25,439 bases of DNA, from the NCBI GenBank assembly GCA_964507325.1, contig CAZDQL010000093.1:1-25439 (forward strand), given 5' to 3'. Source of the stretch: CAZDQL01 sp964507325 (GTDB lineage Bacteria; Planctomycetota; UBA1135; GCA-002686595). Positions 8,521 through 16,470 of the stretch are shown in pieces. The notes beneath the pieces are model-generated. The model saw only the letters and a program-made list of their open reading frames with translations, searched no databases and was not told the DNA's origin. The first letter of the stretch is position 1. The number at the start of each line of letters is the position of its first letter. The translations under genes and the position numbers were made by a program.

Positions 8521-8636
8521 GCGGCGTCGCTCGTCCGTGTCTCCAGCCTGCCGGACGCTGCCTGGGGCACTCCTGGGTCCGTGCCTGGCGCACAGACGAC
8601 GACGTGCCCGCTCCCCGCTTCTGATCGTCCTCTGCC

Positions 8637-9212
8637 TCAAGCCTCGCGCCGATCCAACTCGCGCGCGATCCAGGCCCGGGCCAGACGCAGGTCTCGCTCC
8701 ACGGTGCCCACGGAGACGCCCAGGATCTCGGCGACCTGGGCGTTCTCCAGTCCGGCGAAGAAGCGCAGCTCCAGGGCGCGGGCCTTGCGGGCGTCGACGT
8801 CGGCGAAGCGCGTCAGGGCGGCGTCCAGCGCCAGGAACTCCTCCGGTTCCGGGGAGGCGATCGACTCCGCGACCTCGATAGGCACGCGTCGCGCGCCCGC
8901 GCCGCGCTTCTGCGCGCCTCGGCGGCGTGCGTGATCGACCAGGAGCCTGCGGATGCAGGTCGTCGCCACCGCGAAGAAGTGGGCGCGGTCGGACCAGTCC
9001 ACGCGCTCCTGGTCGACGAGCCGCATCCAGGCCTCGTTCGCCAGGGCCGTGGTCTGCAGGGTGTGTCCCGCGTCCTGGGACCTCATCTGGGCGTGGGCGC
9101 GGGCGTGCAGCTCGCGATAGACCAGGGATGCCAGACGCTCGCGGGCTCGCTCCTCGCCCCGTCCCGCCCGACGCAGCAGGCGGGTCACTTCGTCCCGGGT
9201 CCCCGCCTCCAT
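8637..9212 (-). CDS. ECF-subfamily RNA polymerase sigma factor (HTLQTTAL type)
   Basis: 191 residues from the ATG at 9212; the frame is open to 9398 but the extra 62 residues read as untranslated Arg/Ser-rich sequence. Region 2 runs at about 20-100 and contains GHTLQTTALANEAWMRLV (49-66) and HFFAVATTCIRRLLVDHARR, the hallmark of the large ECF group found mainly in planctomycetes, acidobacteria and myxobacteria (TIGR02999-like). Region 4 at about 128-188 has LELRFFAGLENAQVAEILG and VSVGTVERDLRLARAWI, the helix-turn-helix for -35 recognition. No anti-sigma gene adjoins it; in this group regulation often involves partner kinases or unlinked genes. It is divergent from the second ECF-like gene. 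Confidence 0.88.
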   Translation of the reverse strand: MEAGTRDEVTRLLRRAGRGEERARERLASLVYRELHARAHAQMRSQDAGHTLQTTALANEAWMRLVDQERVDWSDRAHFFAVATTCIRRLLVDHARRRGAQKRGAGARRVPIEVAESIASPEPEEFLALDAALTRFADVDARKARALELRFFAGLENAQVAEILGVSVGTVERDLRLARAWIARELDRREA

Positions 9213-9521
9213 GATCCGTCTCCAGATGGGCTCTCGGTCGGCCGCCACCGAACAGGCATGGCTTCTCCTCTGCTCACCGCCCGATCCTATCCTGACAGGC
9301 GCTGCGGGCACCCCCGAACGCCGATCGCACCGCTGCGCAGCCCCGCTGGGAATCCGGCCAACACTGATACGCGTACGGAACATCCGGGGCGGGAACACGG
9401 CCTGGCGAGCCTCCCCCGCGATCGGGGGAGGCTCGCCACAAGATGTTTATTGACAGAAGTTTGTGGCCGATCATGACCCGCGCTCCCCCCTTGTCGGCAC
9501 GGCCTGTGCATCCGGGGGGGC
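9213..9521. other. Divergent promoter region between two ECF sigma genes
   Basis: 309 bases with no supported gene. It holds the long hairpin at 9404-9437, two GGAACA hexamers 15 bases apart (9377-9382 and 9392-9397) that resemble ECF -35 motifs, and a consensus TTGACA at 9450-9455 with no good -10 at 16-18 bases. Local base composition around 9440-9470 is AT-rich compared with the rest. The region presumably carries the promoters of both sigma genes, but none is certain. Confidence 0.45.
9404..9437. repeat. Perfect inverted repeat, 15-bp arms, 4-base loop
   Basis: Arms GGCGAGCCTCCCCCG (9404-9418) and its exact reverse complement (9423-9437) surround the loop CGAT. No T-run follows on either strand (ACAAGATG to the right), so a classical intrinsic terminator is unlikely. 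It lies 5' of both divergent sigma genes, about 190 bases from one start and 85 from the other. It could be a leader hairpin, a protein site, or a copy of a dispersed palindrome. Confidence 0.85.
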
Positions 9522-10286
9522 GTGCAAATCCTCCCCTTCGCCCCTTTCTCCCCCCCGCTCCTCCCCATCCTGCCCTCGGAGTTGCTCCACGCCCTCGCCC
9601 GCCGCGGCGTGGGGACCGAGCGGCGCCCCGGCGAGGACGGCGATGCCCACGAGCGCCGCTTGGAGACCGCCCTCATGGCGCTCTTCCGGGACACCGGCTC
9701 CCGGGCGGCCTTCGAAGCCCTGCACCGCATCGCCGCCCGCCCCCTCTACGCCTGGATCCTGCACCTGCTCACCGGCCGCGCCCAGCCGGGGGATCCTGCC
9801 GAGCTGGTCCAGGACACCTTCGTCAACGTCTACCGCTACGCCAAGGGCTTCCGCGACGACGGCGGGCGCAGCTTCCGGGCCTGGGCGTGGACGATCGCGG
9901 GGAACGTGGTGCGCAAGGCGCGCAGCCGGCGCGCGCTCTCCCTGGAGGCGATGCCCCAGGGGTCGGCGGAGCCGGCGGACGGGCGCGCCGGCCCGCAGCG
10001 CTGCGCCCAGGCCCGGGAGCTCTCGGACGAGCTGCGCGGTGCCTGGACGCTGCTCCTGCTGCACTACTCCCAGGCCTTCGCCAAGCTCTCCGCGCGGGAT
10101 CGCAGGGCGTTGGAGCTGGTGGAGGTCGAGGGGTTGAGCTACGCGCAGGCGGGCAAGGTGCTGAAGGTCGGGCGCTCGAACATGAAGATGATCATGTTCC
10201 GGGCCCGCAAGCGCATTCGCGCCCACGTCGCCTGTGCCATGCAGGTCGAGGCCGAGGGGGAAGCGTCCGTGCGCGCCGCCGGCTGA
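9522..10286 (+). CDS. Second ECF-like RNA polymerase sigma factor
   Basis: Up to 254 residues from GTG 9522. Region 2 is at about 50-135: DTGSRAAFEALHRIA, then AELVQDTFVNVYRYAKGF (the -10 recognition helix) and SFRAWAWTIAGNVVRK. A linker with Ala/Gly/Pro leads to region 4 at about 188-240 (LSARDRRALELVEVEGLSYAQAG, VLKVGRSNMKMIMFRARKRI). The start is uncertain: the first 35 residues are Pro-rich and GTG 9522 follows a G-run too closely for a normal ribosome site. ATG 9675 (MALFRDTG) would remove part of the first helix. This factor is unlike its divergent neighbour and belongs to a different ECF group. No anti-sigma gene follows; hutI starts 18 bases downstream. Confidence 0.82.
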   Translation: MQILPFAPFSPPLLPILPSELLHALARRGVGTERRPGEDGDAHERRLETALMALFRDTGSRAAFEALHRIAARPLYAWILHLLTGRAQPGDPAELVQDTFVNVYRYAKGFRDDGGRSFRAWAWTIAGNVVRKARSRRALSLEAMPQGSAEPADGRAGPQRCAQARELSDELRGAWTLLLLHYSQAFAKLSARDRRALELVEVEGLSYAQAGKVLKVGRSNMKMIMFRARKRIRAHVACAMQVEAEGEASVRAAG

Positions 10287-10304
10287 GCGGCTAACCTCCC
10301 CGGG

Positions 10305-11564
10305 GTGAGCACGCTCCGCATCGTCGATCTGGCCGTCACCGGTGCCGCCGAGGTGGTCACCGCGCGCGGAGACCAGCCCCTCTCCGGCGCCCACCTCTCG
10401 CGCGTCGAGGTCCATCCCCGGGCAGCGGTCGTCTGCGACGCCGGGCGCGTGGTCGAGGTGCTCTCCGGCACTGAGCTCGCCGCGCGCTACGCTCCGCGCG
10501 CCACCCTCGAGGCCGGCGGCGGAACGGTGCTGCCCGGCCTGGTCGACGCCCACACGCACCCCGTCTTCGCCGGCACCCGGGAACGGGAGTTCGAGATGCG
10601 GGTCGCCGGGAAGAGCTACCTGGAGATCGCCCAGGCGGGAGGGGGGATCGCCTCCAGCCTGAAGGGAGTGCGCGAGGCGGATGGCGAGGCCCTCGTCACC
10701 CTGCTCCTCTCGCGCCTCGACCGCTTCCTGGGCCACGGGACCACCACCGTCGAGGCCAAGACCGGCTACGGGCTCAGTCTGCACGACGAGCTGAAGGGGC
10801 TGGAGGCGATCGCAGCCGCGGGGGCGGCGCACGCCGTCGACCTCGTCCCCACCTGCCTGGCCGCCCACGCCTACCCCCCCGAGTACGCCGAGCGCCGCGG
10901 CGAGTACGAGGAGCTGCTCGCGCAGGAGATCTGGCCGGCGGTCGCCGCCCAGGGGATCGCGCGCTACGCCGACGTCTTCACCGAGGCCCACGTCTTCGAT
11001 CTCGACGCCACCCGGCGGGTGATGGGGGCGGCGGCGCGGGAGGGACTCGCCCTGCGCATGCACGTCGACCAGCTGACCCCGCTAGGGGGCGCGGAGCTGG
11101 CGGCGGAGCTCGGGGCGCGCTCCGCCGACCACCTCGAGCACGTCAGCGAGACGGGGATCGCGGCCCTGGGGGAGGCGGGGGTGATCGCCACCCTCTCTCC
11201 CCTGGTACCCCTCTACCTGCGCGAGTCCCAGGAGGCTCCGGCCCGGGCGATCGCCTCCGCCGGCGTGCCGGTGGCCCTCTCGACCGACTACAACCCGGGC
11301 AGCTGCTACTGCCAGAGCATGTTCGAGGTCTGCTCCTGGGCCGCCCTGCGCTACGGGTTCTCCGCGGCGGAAGCCCTCACCGCGGCGACCTTGAACGCGG
11401 CCGCCTCCCTGGACCTGGCCCACGATCGCGGGACGCTCGAGCCCGGCAAGCGCGCCGATCTGGTGGTGACCGACCTCCCCAATCACCTGCACCTGACCTA
11501 CGAGCTGGGCCGCAACCCGGTGCGCGCAGTGGTCAAGGATGGGCGGGTCGTCGTCGGCGCGTGA
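10305..11564 (+). CDS. hutI: Imidazolonepropionase
   Basis: 419 residues, the normal length for HutI, an amidohydrolase that opens 4-imidazolone-5-propanoate to N-formimino-L-glutamate in histidine degradation. Metal-ligand HTHP is at 83-86 (DAHTHPVFAGTRERE). GTTTVEAKTGYGLS follows, then DVFTEAHVF and MHVDQL with His253. The characteristic GGAELAAELGARSADHLEH and STDYNPGS (Asp328) complete the site. GTG 10305 gives the usual N-terminus. It lies 18 bases after the sigma factor and 20 bases before the next gene. No other hut gene (hutH, hutU, hutG) is in the window, so the rest of the pathway must be elsewhere. Confidence 0.93.
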   Translation: MSTLRIVDLAVTGAAEVVTARGDQPLSGAHLSRVEVHPRAAVVCDAGRVVEVLSGTELAARYAPRATLEAGGGTVLPGLVDAHTHPVFAGTREREFEMRVAGKSYLEIAQAGGGIASSLKGVREADGEALVTLLLSRLDRFLGHGTTTVEAKTGYGLSLHDELKGLEAIAAAGAAHAVDLVPTCLAAHAYPPEYAERRGEYEELLAQEIWPAVAAQGIARYADVFTEAHVFDLDATRRVMGAAAREGLALRMHVDQLTPLGGAELAAELGARSADHLEHVSETGIAALGEAGVIATLSPLVPLYLRESQEAPARAIASAGVPVALSTDYNPGSCYCQSMFEVCSWAALRYGFSAAEALTAATLNAAASLDLAHDRGTLEPGKRADLVVTDLPNHLHLTYELGRNPVRAVVKDGRVVVGA

Positions 11565-11584
11565 CGGCGTACCATGGACGCCGC

Positions 11585-12955
11585 ATGCTCTCCCTCCTCC
11601 TGGCCCTGACCCCCCTCCAGGATCCGGCACTCCTGGAGCTGCACGTCCGCAACGCCTTCCTCGAGCGCCGCCTGGCCTTCGAAGCCGCGTGGGATCGAGC
11701 CTCCGAGGAGGGGCGCGAGCGCGTGCGCGCCCTCTTCCGCGAGCGGTTGAAGAACGCGGGTGTCCCGGCGGCCCACCAGGTGTCGTCCCAGTTCCTGACC
11801 GATCTCCCAGCGTTGCTCGATGGGCGGGTCGACAATCTCGGCAAGCTCGGGATGGCCCAGCGCCTGGCGAACTCCCTCGACATCCTGGTGCTGCCCGGCG
11901 CCTTCGGAGCGGGGAGCTCCGGCCGCGGTGACGAGATCATCGTGCGCGTCCTGCCGCTCACCACCACCGTCCTGCGCGGCCTACCCGAGACGGTCGACCT
12001 GCGGCTGGTGTGGCTGGGACCCGAGGGGGAGGAGATCTCCGCCCGCTCCGAGCCGGTGCACCGCGCGGCCTTCGCCATGCCCGGCTTCGAGATGTACCTG
12101 CGCGCCCCGAGCTCCCCCCCGGCGGTGTGGAGGATGGTGCCCCAGGTCGAGGTGGGGGAGGTGCACGCGCGGGGTTTCCCGGTCCCCGTCGACTGCGTGA
12201 AGGACCTCTTCCCGCGCTTCGATCGTCTGGCAGGGGACCCCCAGGCCGAGGGCAGTGCGCGTCTGGTTGCTCTGGAGCGCAAGCTCTTCTACGGCGTACG
12301 CGATCGCCTGACTCCCTCGATCTCCGCGCTGCTCGATGGGGAGGCGCTCACGGCGCCCGCACCCGTCGCGGAGGAGTGGGGGGGCGGCGAGACGGTGGCC
12401 CTGCCCCTTCCCGCGGAGTCGCTGCGCGAGCTGGTGCTGGTGGTGGCGCCGCACCTGGAGGACGCCGCCTGGAGTCTCGCCGGCGACGGCGGCGAGGCTT
12501 GGCGCGACTACGCCGACCGCCGCGGAGCTTGGATCGTGGCCACCTCCCTCCCCGTGCGCAATCCCGGCGGCGCGGACGTCCTCGGCGTCCTGGCCGGTCT
12601 GCGCGCGGCCCACCCCGACCTGCCCTCGACCCTGGTGATCGGAGGATCGAACGTGGCGCGACTCAGCCTGGCGCTGCGCGCGGCGAAGGGCCCGCCGCCG
12701 GTCGATCGTCTGCTCCTGCACGTCGTGCTGCGCGGCGACGGGGGACCGCGCCGCCTCTTCGAGCTGCCGACCCTCTTGGTCGAGCCCCTCGATGAGCCCG
12801 CGCCGCGGGAGGTGGTCCCCGGAGAGGGTGCGCACCTCTCCTGGGTGAGGCTCGCGGATCCCCCGCTCCTCACCGGTCGCGTCCTGGCCGGCGAGCTGGG
12901 CGCCTGGCTCGACGCCCGCGAGGACACTCCAGCCGACGAGGACCGGGAGCGGTGA
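11585..12955 (+). CDS. Unknown protein, tentatively alpha/beta-hydrolase-like
   Basis: 456 residues from ATG 11585 (MLSLLLALTPLQ, a short possible signal peptide; a GTG at 11561 would add eight non-signal residues). Residues 20-90 are helical and charged. 100-200 look like a beta-sandwich (DEIIVRVLPL, VDLRLVWLGPEG). The last third has alternating strands and helices: LRELVLVVAPH at 280-290, RRGAWIVATSL, then STLVIGGSNVARLSLALRAA at 348-367, and VDRLLLHVVLRGD. The GGSNV at 353-357 sits where a hydrolase nucleophile elbow (GxSxG) would be, but the final Gly is missing and no clear acid/His partner can be named. Two or three other residues in the elbow are unusual, so activity is doubtful. Its stop overlaps the next start by four bases, which suggests a joint role with the STT3-like protein. 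Confidence 0.65.
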   Translation: MLSLLLALTPLQDPALLELHVRNAFLERRLAFEAAWDRASEEGRERVRALFRERLKNAGVPAAHQVSSQFLTDLPALLDGRVDNLGKLGMAQRLANSLDILVLPGAFGAGSSGRGDEIIVRVLPLTTTVLRGLPETVDLRLVWLGPEGEEISARSEPVHRAAFAMPGFEMYLRAPSSPPAVWRMVPQVEVGEVHARGFPVPVDCVKDLFPRFDRLAGDPQAEGSARLVALERKLFYGVRDRLTPSISALLDGEALTAPAPVAEEWGGGETVALPLPAESLRELVLVVAPHLEDAAWSLAGDGGEAWRDYADRRGAWIVATSLPVRNPGGADVLGVLAGLRAAHPDLPSTLVIGGSNVARLSLALRAAKGPPPVDRLLLHVVLRGDGGPRRLFELPTLLVEPLDEPAPREVVPGEGAHLSWVRLADPPLLTGRVLAGELGAWLDAREDTPADEDRER

Positions 12956-14085
12956 GCTCCAAGCTCCCCCTGGCCCTCCTGCCCCTCGCCTGCCTCCTCG
13001 CCTTCGTGCTGCGCGAGGGGGCCGCCGGTCCAGGGGCGGAGCGTTGGCCCCTGGACGCCGAGAGCGCCATGCAGATGCGCCGGGTCGAGCTGGCCCTGGC
13101 GTCGGGGTCGGTGCGGACCTTCGATCGCTTCATCGATTCTCCGCGAGGGGCCCAGGCTCCGTCACCTCCCTTCTTCCCGGTCGCCTTGGCGGCGGTGGCG
13201 GAGTTCGGCCTGCGGGACTTCCGCGTCGAGTCGGAGCTGGGCGGGGTGGAGGAGGGCGCGCTCGAGAGGTGGCTCTCCCACACGGGTCCCCTGCTGGCGG
13301 CCCTGATCGCACTCGGGGTGGGATTGGTGGTGCTGGCGGCCTCCCGCGGCGAGGGGCGCGGACTGGCGGCGGTGATCGGGGCCACCCTCTTCGCCCTCTG
13401 GCCGGGGGCGATCGAGGCGGGGGCTGCCGGTCGGCTGGATGTCGGCGGGGCCCAGGCCCTGCTCCTCGTCTGGGGCTTGGCGATCCTCGCCCTGACCAGC
13501 ACCGCCCGGGACAACTTCGACTGGCTGCAAGGGGGGATGACCGCCGGATTGATGGCGGGGCTGGCGCTCGTCACCGGGGCNNNNNNNNNNNNNNNNNNNN
13601 NNNNNNNNNNNNNNNNNNNNNNNNNNNNNNNNNNNNNNNNNNNNNNNNNNNNNNNNNNNNNNNNNNNNNNNNNNNNNNNNCACCTGATCGCCTACCACGG
13701 CCGCCGCGCCCCGAGCGCCTCGGGGTTCGGTCCGGGGCTGGGGGCGGAGCAGGCTCGTGAGGCGGCGTCGATCCTGGTCTCGCCGGAGGGGGAAGGCGCC
13801 GCTCTGCGGGCGCGGGCGCTCGGCGCGCGCTACGTCCTGGCCGGTGCCGCGGCGGTCGCGGAGTGGCCTGCGGTGCAGGCGCTCACCGACGGAGGGGAGC
13901 TCGAAGCCTCCCTGCTCTGGGCTCTCACCAGTGGAGCGGCGGGCACGCCCTTCGAGCTCGTCTTCGAGGCGGGTCGCGTGGAGGTGGAGGGGGGGGACCA
14001 GACCCACTCCATTCCGCTCTTGGCTCTCTACCGCATCGACTTGCCCACGGGTACCCCCGATGAGCCCTCGATCCGGGCGCGCTGA
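12952..14085 (+). CDS. STT3-like membrane glycosyltransferase/unknown membrane protein, interrupted by assembly gap
   Basis: GTG 12952 overlaps the previous stop. Before the gap there are 209 residues: a first hydrophobic helix (5-20), then MQMRRVELALASGSVRTFDRF and SPPFFPVALAAVAE. This echoes the first external loop of oligosaccharyltransferase STT3/AglB relatives (an HLRR-like helix, a Phe-Asp pair, a Pro-Pro-x-Phe). More membrane helices lie near 103-118, 126-140 and 152-172. After the gap, 134 residues include HLIAYHGRRAPSASGFG and ALGARYVLAG, resembling the loop and soluble tail of the same family, so both sides probably belong to one gene. Frame continuity across 100 Ns is not meaningful. 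Visible length (343 residues) is well below that of STT3 relatives (over 600), so the gap probably hides several hundred bases. The function call is tentative. Confidence 0.5.
   Translation: MSSKLPLALLPLACLLAFVLREGAAGPGAERWPLDAESAMQMRRVELALASGSVRTFDRFIDSPRGAQAPSPPFFPVALAAVAEFGLRDFRVESELGGVEEGALERWLSHTGPLLAALIALGVGLVVLAASRGEGRGLAAVIGATLFALWPGAIEAGAAGRLDVGGAQALLLVWGLAILALTSTARDNFDWLQGGMTAGLMAGLALVTGXXXXXXXXXXXXXXXXXXXXXXXXXXXXXXXXXXHLIAYHGRRAPSASGFGPGLGAEQAREAASILVSPEGEGAALRARALGARYVLAGAAAVAEWPAVQALTDGGELEASLLWALTSGAAGTPFELVFEAGRVEVEGGDQTHSIPLLALYRIDLPTGTPDEPSIRAR
13581..13680. other. Assembly gap of 100 N
   Basis: Exactly 100 undetermined bases. The round number is the usual scaffold placeholder for a gap of unknown size. 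It lies inside the STT3-like gene and downstream coordinates are therefore nominal. Confidence 0.98.
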
Positions 14086-14112
14086 CCTCGTGCTCCCTAT
14101 ATCCTGTCCGGC

Positions 14113-15456
14113 ATGACCACGCCCAAGCGGATCCAACCGCGCACCCTGAAGGGATTCCGCGACTACTTGCCCCAGGCCGCCGGCCCGCGGGAGTGGTTGG
14201 TGGATCAGGCGCGGCGCGTCTACCGCTCCTTCGGCTTCTGTCCGATCGACACCCCGGCCCTCGAGTACACCGAGATCCTGCTCGGCAAGGGAGGGGACGA
14301 GAGCGACAAGCTGATGTACCGCTTCGTCGACCACGGGGGCCGGGACGTGGCCTTGCGCTTCGACCTGACCGTGCCCTTCGCGCGCTACGTGGCGCAGCAC
14401 TCTGGGAAGCTCGGGATGCCCTTCAAGCGCTACCACATCGGATCGGTGTGGCGTGGCGAGAACACCGGTCGCGGGCGCTACCGGGAGTTCACCCAGTGCG
14501 ACTTCGACATCATCGGCAGCGAGAGCGTCCTGACGGATGTCGAGTGTGCCTGCGTGATCCACACCCTCTTCGCGGCCCTCGGCCTGGAGGAGGTCACCGT
14601 TCGCGTCAACAACCGCAAGATCCTGAGCGGCATGTTGGAGCGGCTCGATCTCGGCCACGCCGCCGTCCCCGTGCTGCGGGCCCTGGACAAGCTGGCCAAG
14701 ATCGGGCCCGAGAAGGTGACCGAGGAGCTGGTGGCCAGCGCCGGGACCACTCCCGACCAGGCGCGGGAGATCCTGACCATGGCGGCCCTCGGTGGGGGGA
14801 ACGAGGCGGTTCTGGCCGCTCTGGAACCGCTGGTGGGGGAGTCGGAGCTCGGCCGGCAAGGCCTGACCGAGATGCAGGAGGTGCTGGCGGGTGCGACCGC
14901 CGGCGGCGTGCCCGAGGGTCGGCTGGTGTTGGACGTCTCGATCGCGCGCGGGCTGGACTACTACACGGGGACGATCTTCGAGACCTTCATAGACGAGCTG
15001 CCCGGCATCGGCAGCTGCTGCTCGGGGGGACGCTACGACGACCTGGCGTCGCTCTACACCAAGGAGCGCCTGCCGGGGGTGGGAGCCTCCCTGGGCCTCG
15101 ATCGCCTGCTCGCCGCGCTGGAGGAGCTGGGACGCCTGGAGGGCCGCGCCGCACCTGCGCCGGTGTTCATCCCGCTCTTCGAAGCGGAGTACACCGCCGA
15201 CTACCTGGCGCTGGCGGCGCGGCTGCGCGGCGCCGGCATCGGCGTCGAGCTCTATCCGGAACCGCGCAAGCTGGGAGCCCAGCTCAAGTACGCGGATCGT
15301 CGCGGCCACGCCCTGGCGGTGGTGGTCGGCGGGCGGGAGTGGCAAGCGGGCACTTGCCAGCTGAAGGACCTGGCCACCGGGAGCAGCGAGGAGGTCCCCT
15401 TGGAAGAGCTCCCGGAGGCCTGCAGACGCGCGTTGGCGAGGGAAGCGGGCCTCTAG
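14113..15456 (+). CDS. hisS: Histidyl-tRNA synthetase
   Basis: 447 residues from ATG 14113; class II synthetase that charges tRNA-His. The N-terminus has the HisRS signature RTLKGFRDYLP. Motif 2 is RYHIGSVWRGENTGRGRYRE, followed by FTQCDFDIIG. The histidine-specific HisA peptide ARGLDYYTGTIFE begins at about 278 and HisB GGRYDDLASLY follows. Motif 3 is GVGASLGLDRLL. The C-terminal anticodon-binding domain (about 350-440) includes VELYPEPRKLGAQLKYADRRG. It starts 27 bases after the STT3-like gene. Its TAG stop overlaps the stop of the convergent receiver gene in a shared CTAG. Confidence 0.97.
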   Translation: MTTPKRIQPRTLKGFRDYLPQAAGPREWLVDQARRVYRSFGFCPIDTPALEYTEILLGKGGDESDKLMYRFVDHGGRDVALRFDLTVPFARYVAQHSGKLGMPFKRYHIGSVWRGENTGRGRYREFTQCDFDIIGSESVLTDVECACVIHTLFAALGLEEVTVRVNNRKILSGMLERLDLGHAAVPVLRALDKLAKIGPEKVTEELVASAGTTPDQAREILTMAALGGGNEAVLAALEPLVGESELGRQGLTEMQEVLAGATAGGVPEGRLVLDVSIARGLDYYTGTIFETFIDELPGIGSCCSGGRYDDLASLYTKERLPGVGASLGLDRLLAALEELGRLEGRAAPAPVFIPLFEAEYTADYLALAARLRGAGIGVELYPEPRKLGAQLKYADRRGHALAVVVGGREWQAGTCQLKDLATGSSEEVPLEELPEACRRALAREAGL

Positions 15457-15884
15457 CCCGCGCTCTTGCGCGGCGCCGTGAGGGTCTTCGCGATCGTCTC
15501 CAGGAAGCTCTCGCGGTCGATCGGCTTGCTGATGAACTCGTCGGGCGGCTGGACCTGACGCCGTGTGCTGAGGAACTCCTCGAACGGCTTGGGATCCCCA
15601 CCGTAGCCGGTGACCGCGGTGACGACGACCACGGGAATGCCCGCGCAGTCCGGGTCCTCCCTGAGCTCGCGATAGAAGCGCACTCCGGACTTCTCCGGCA
15701 TGGTGATGTCGAGGCAGATCAGGTCGGGTCGCGAGTCCTTCACCCTCTCGAGGCCTTCGACGCCGTTCGCCGCGCTGACCGTCTCGTAGCCGTTGTCCTG
15801 CAGAAGGGTCTCGAGGTAGCGAACGATGTTCTCCTCGTCGTCGATGATCAGGATCTTCTTGCGCTCAGTCTCGGGAGTGGCCAT
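15453..15884 (-). CDS. Stand-alone response-regulator receiver protein (1)
   Basis: 143 residues with only a receiver domain. The acidic pair Asp15-Asp16 (ILIIDDEE), phosphoacceptor Asp59 (LICLDITMPEKSG), switch Thr (VVVVTA) and conserved Lys (EFISKPID) are all present. Between the Thr and Lys strands there is an expanded loop of about 27 residues, longer than in typical receivers and similar in position to that of the second receiver. There is no output domain, so it works by protein contact or as a phosphate relay. It has its own ribosome site (GGAGGTAT) and is the last gene of the minus-strand operon, 57 bases after the second receiver. Its stop shares CTAG with hisS. Confidence 0.92.
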   Translation of the reverse strand: MATPETERKKILIIDDEENIVRYLETLLQDNGYETVSAANGVEGLERVKDSRPDLICLDITMPEKSGVRFYRELREDPDCAGIPVVVVTAVTGYGGDPKPFEEFLSTRRQVQPPDEFISKPIDRESFLETIAKTLTAPRKSAG

Positions 15885-15941
15885 GGCCGATACCTCCGGT
15901 TTCTCGATGCTTGCGACGCGCCAGGATCGCGCGCCTTGTTG

Positions 15942-16466
15942 CTATTGACGCTTCTTCCGCAGTACCTCCAGCGCTTGGCGCAGGGCGTCGGGATCGGCGT
16001 CCCGCAACCGCTGGCCGAGCTCTTCGCGGAGGTTGATCGCCTGGGAGGTCGCCTCGTCGACCTCGATCCCCAAGGCGCGCTGGATGCTGCGCACGTAGTT
16101 CAGGGGGTCGACCGGCTTCTCGAGGTAGGTCCCCGGACCCGACATGGAGCGGTTCTCCATCAGATCCTCCAGGTCGCGCTGGCCGAGATCGTCCCTGGCG
16201 TGGGCGGTGACGATCAGGGTGGGGATGCGCGCGAGCTGCTTGTCGCGTCTCAGCTCGAAGAGCAGCTTGTGACCCGACTTGCGGGGCATGATCAGGTCGA
16301 GCGAGATGAAGTCCGGTGGGTCCCGCCGGATCATCTCCAACGCCTCCTCGCCGTCTCCCGCCGTGAGGACCCGGAAACCGGCGTCCTCGAGGATCGTCAT
16401 GAGGTAGCGCCGGACGTCGGGTTCGTCGTCGACGACCAGCACGGTCTTGTCCTGGGGGCGGGTCAT
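15942..16466 (-). CDS. Stand-alone response-regulator receiver protein (2)
   Basis: 174 residues from ATG 16466, preceded by GGAGGTGATCGG; the frame stays open further upstream inside the kinase gene but that part is antisense-like text. Asp13-Asp14 (VLVVDDEP), phosphoacceptor Asp57 (FISLDLIMPRKSG), Thr in LIVTAHA and Lys in YLEKPVDP define an intact receiver. A long loop (RDDLGQRDLEDLMENRS, MSGPGT) separates the Thr and Lys strands. The tail (about 130-174) is helical and charged with no DNA-binding fold. It begins four bases after the histidine kinase stop, so the pair is almost certainly cognate. Confidence 0.92.
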   Translation of the reverse strand: MTRPQDKTVLVVDDEPDVRRYLMTILEDAGFRVLTAGDGEEALEMIRRDPPDFISLDLIMPRKSGHKLLFELRRDKQLARIPTLIVTAHARDDLGQRDLEDLMENRSMSGPGTYLEKPVDPLNYVRSIQRALGIEVDEATSQAINLREELGQRLRDADPDALRQALEVLRKKRQ

Positions 16467-16470
16467 CCGA

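Noticed and set aside
9404..9437. Intrinsic terminator
   Set aside because: Strong stem but no T-run on either strand, and it lies upstream of both adjacent genes.
9450..9478. Sigma-70 promoter with consensus TTGACA
   Set aside because: No acceptable -10 at 16-18 bases (best is CATGAC), so not listed as a promoter.
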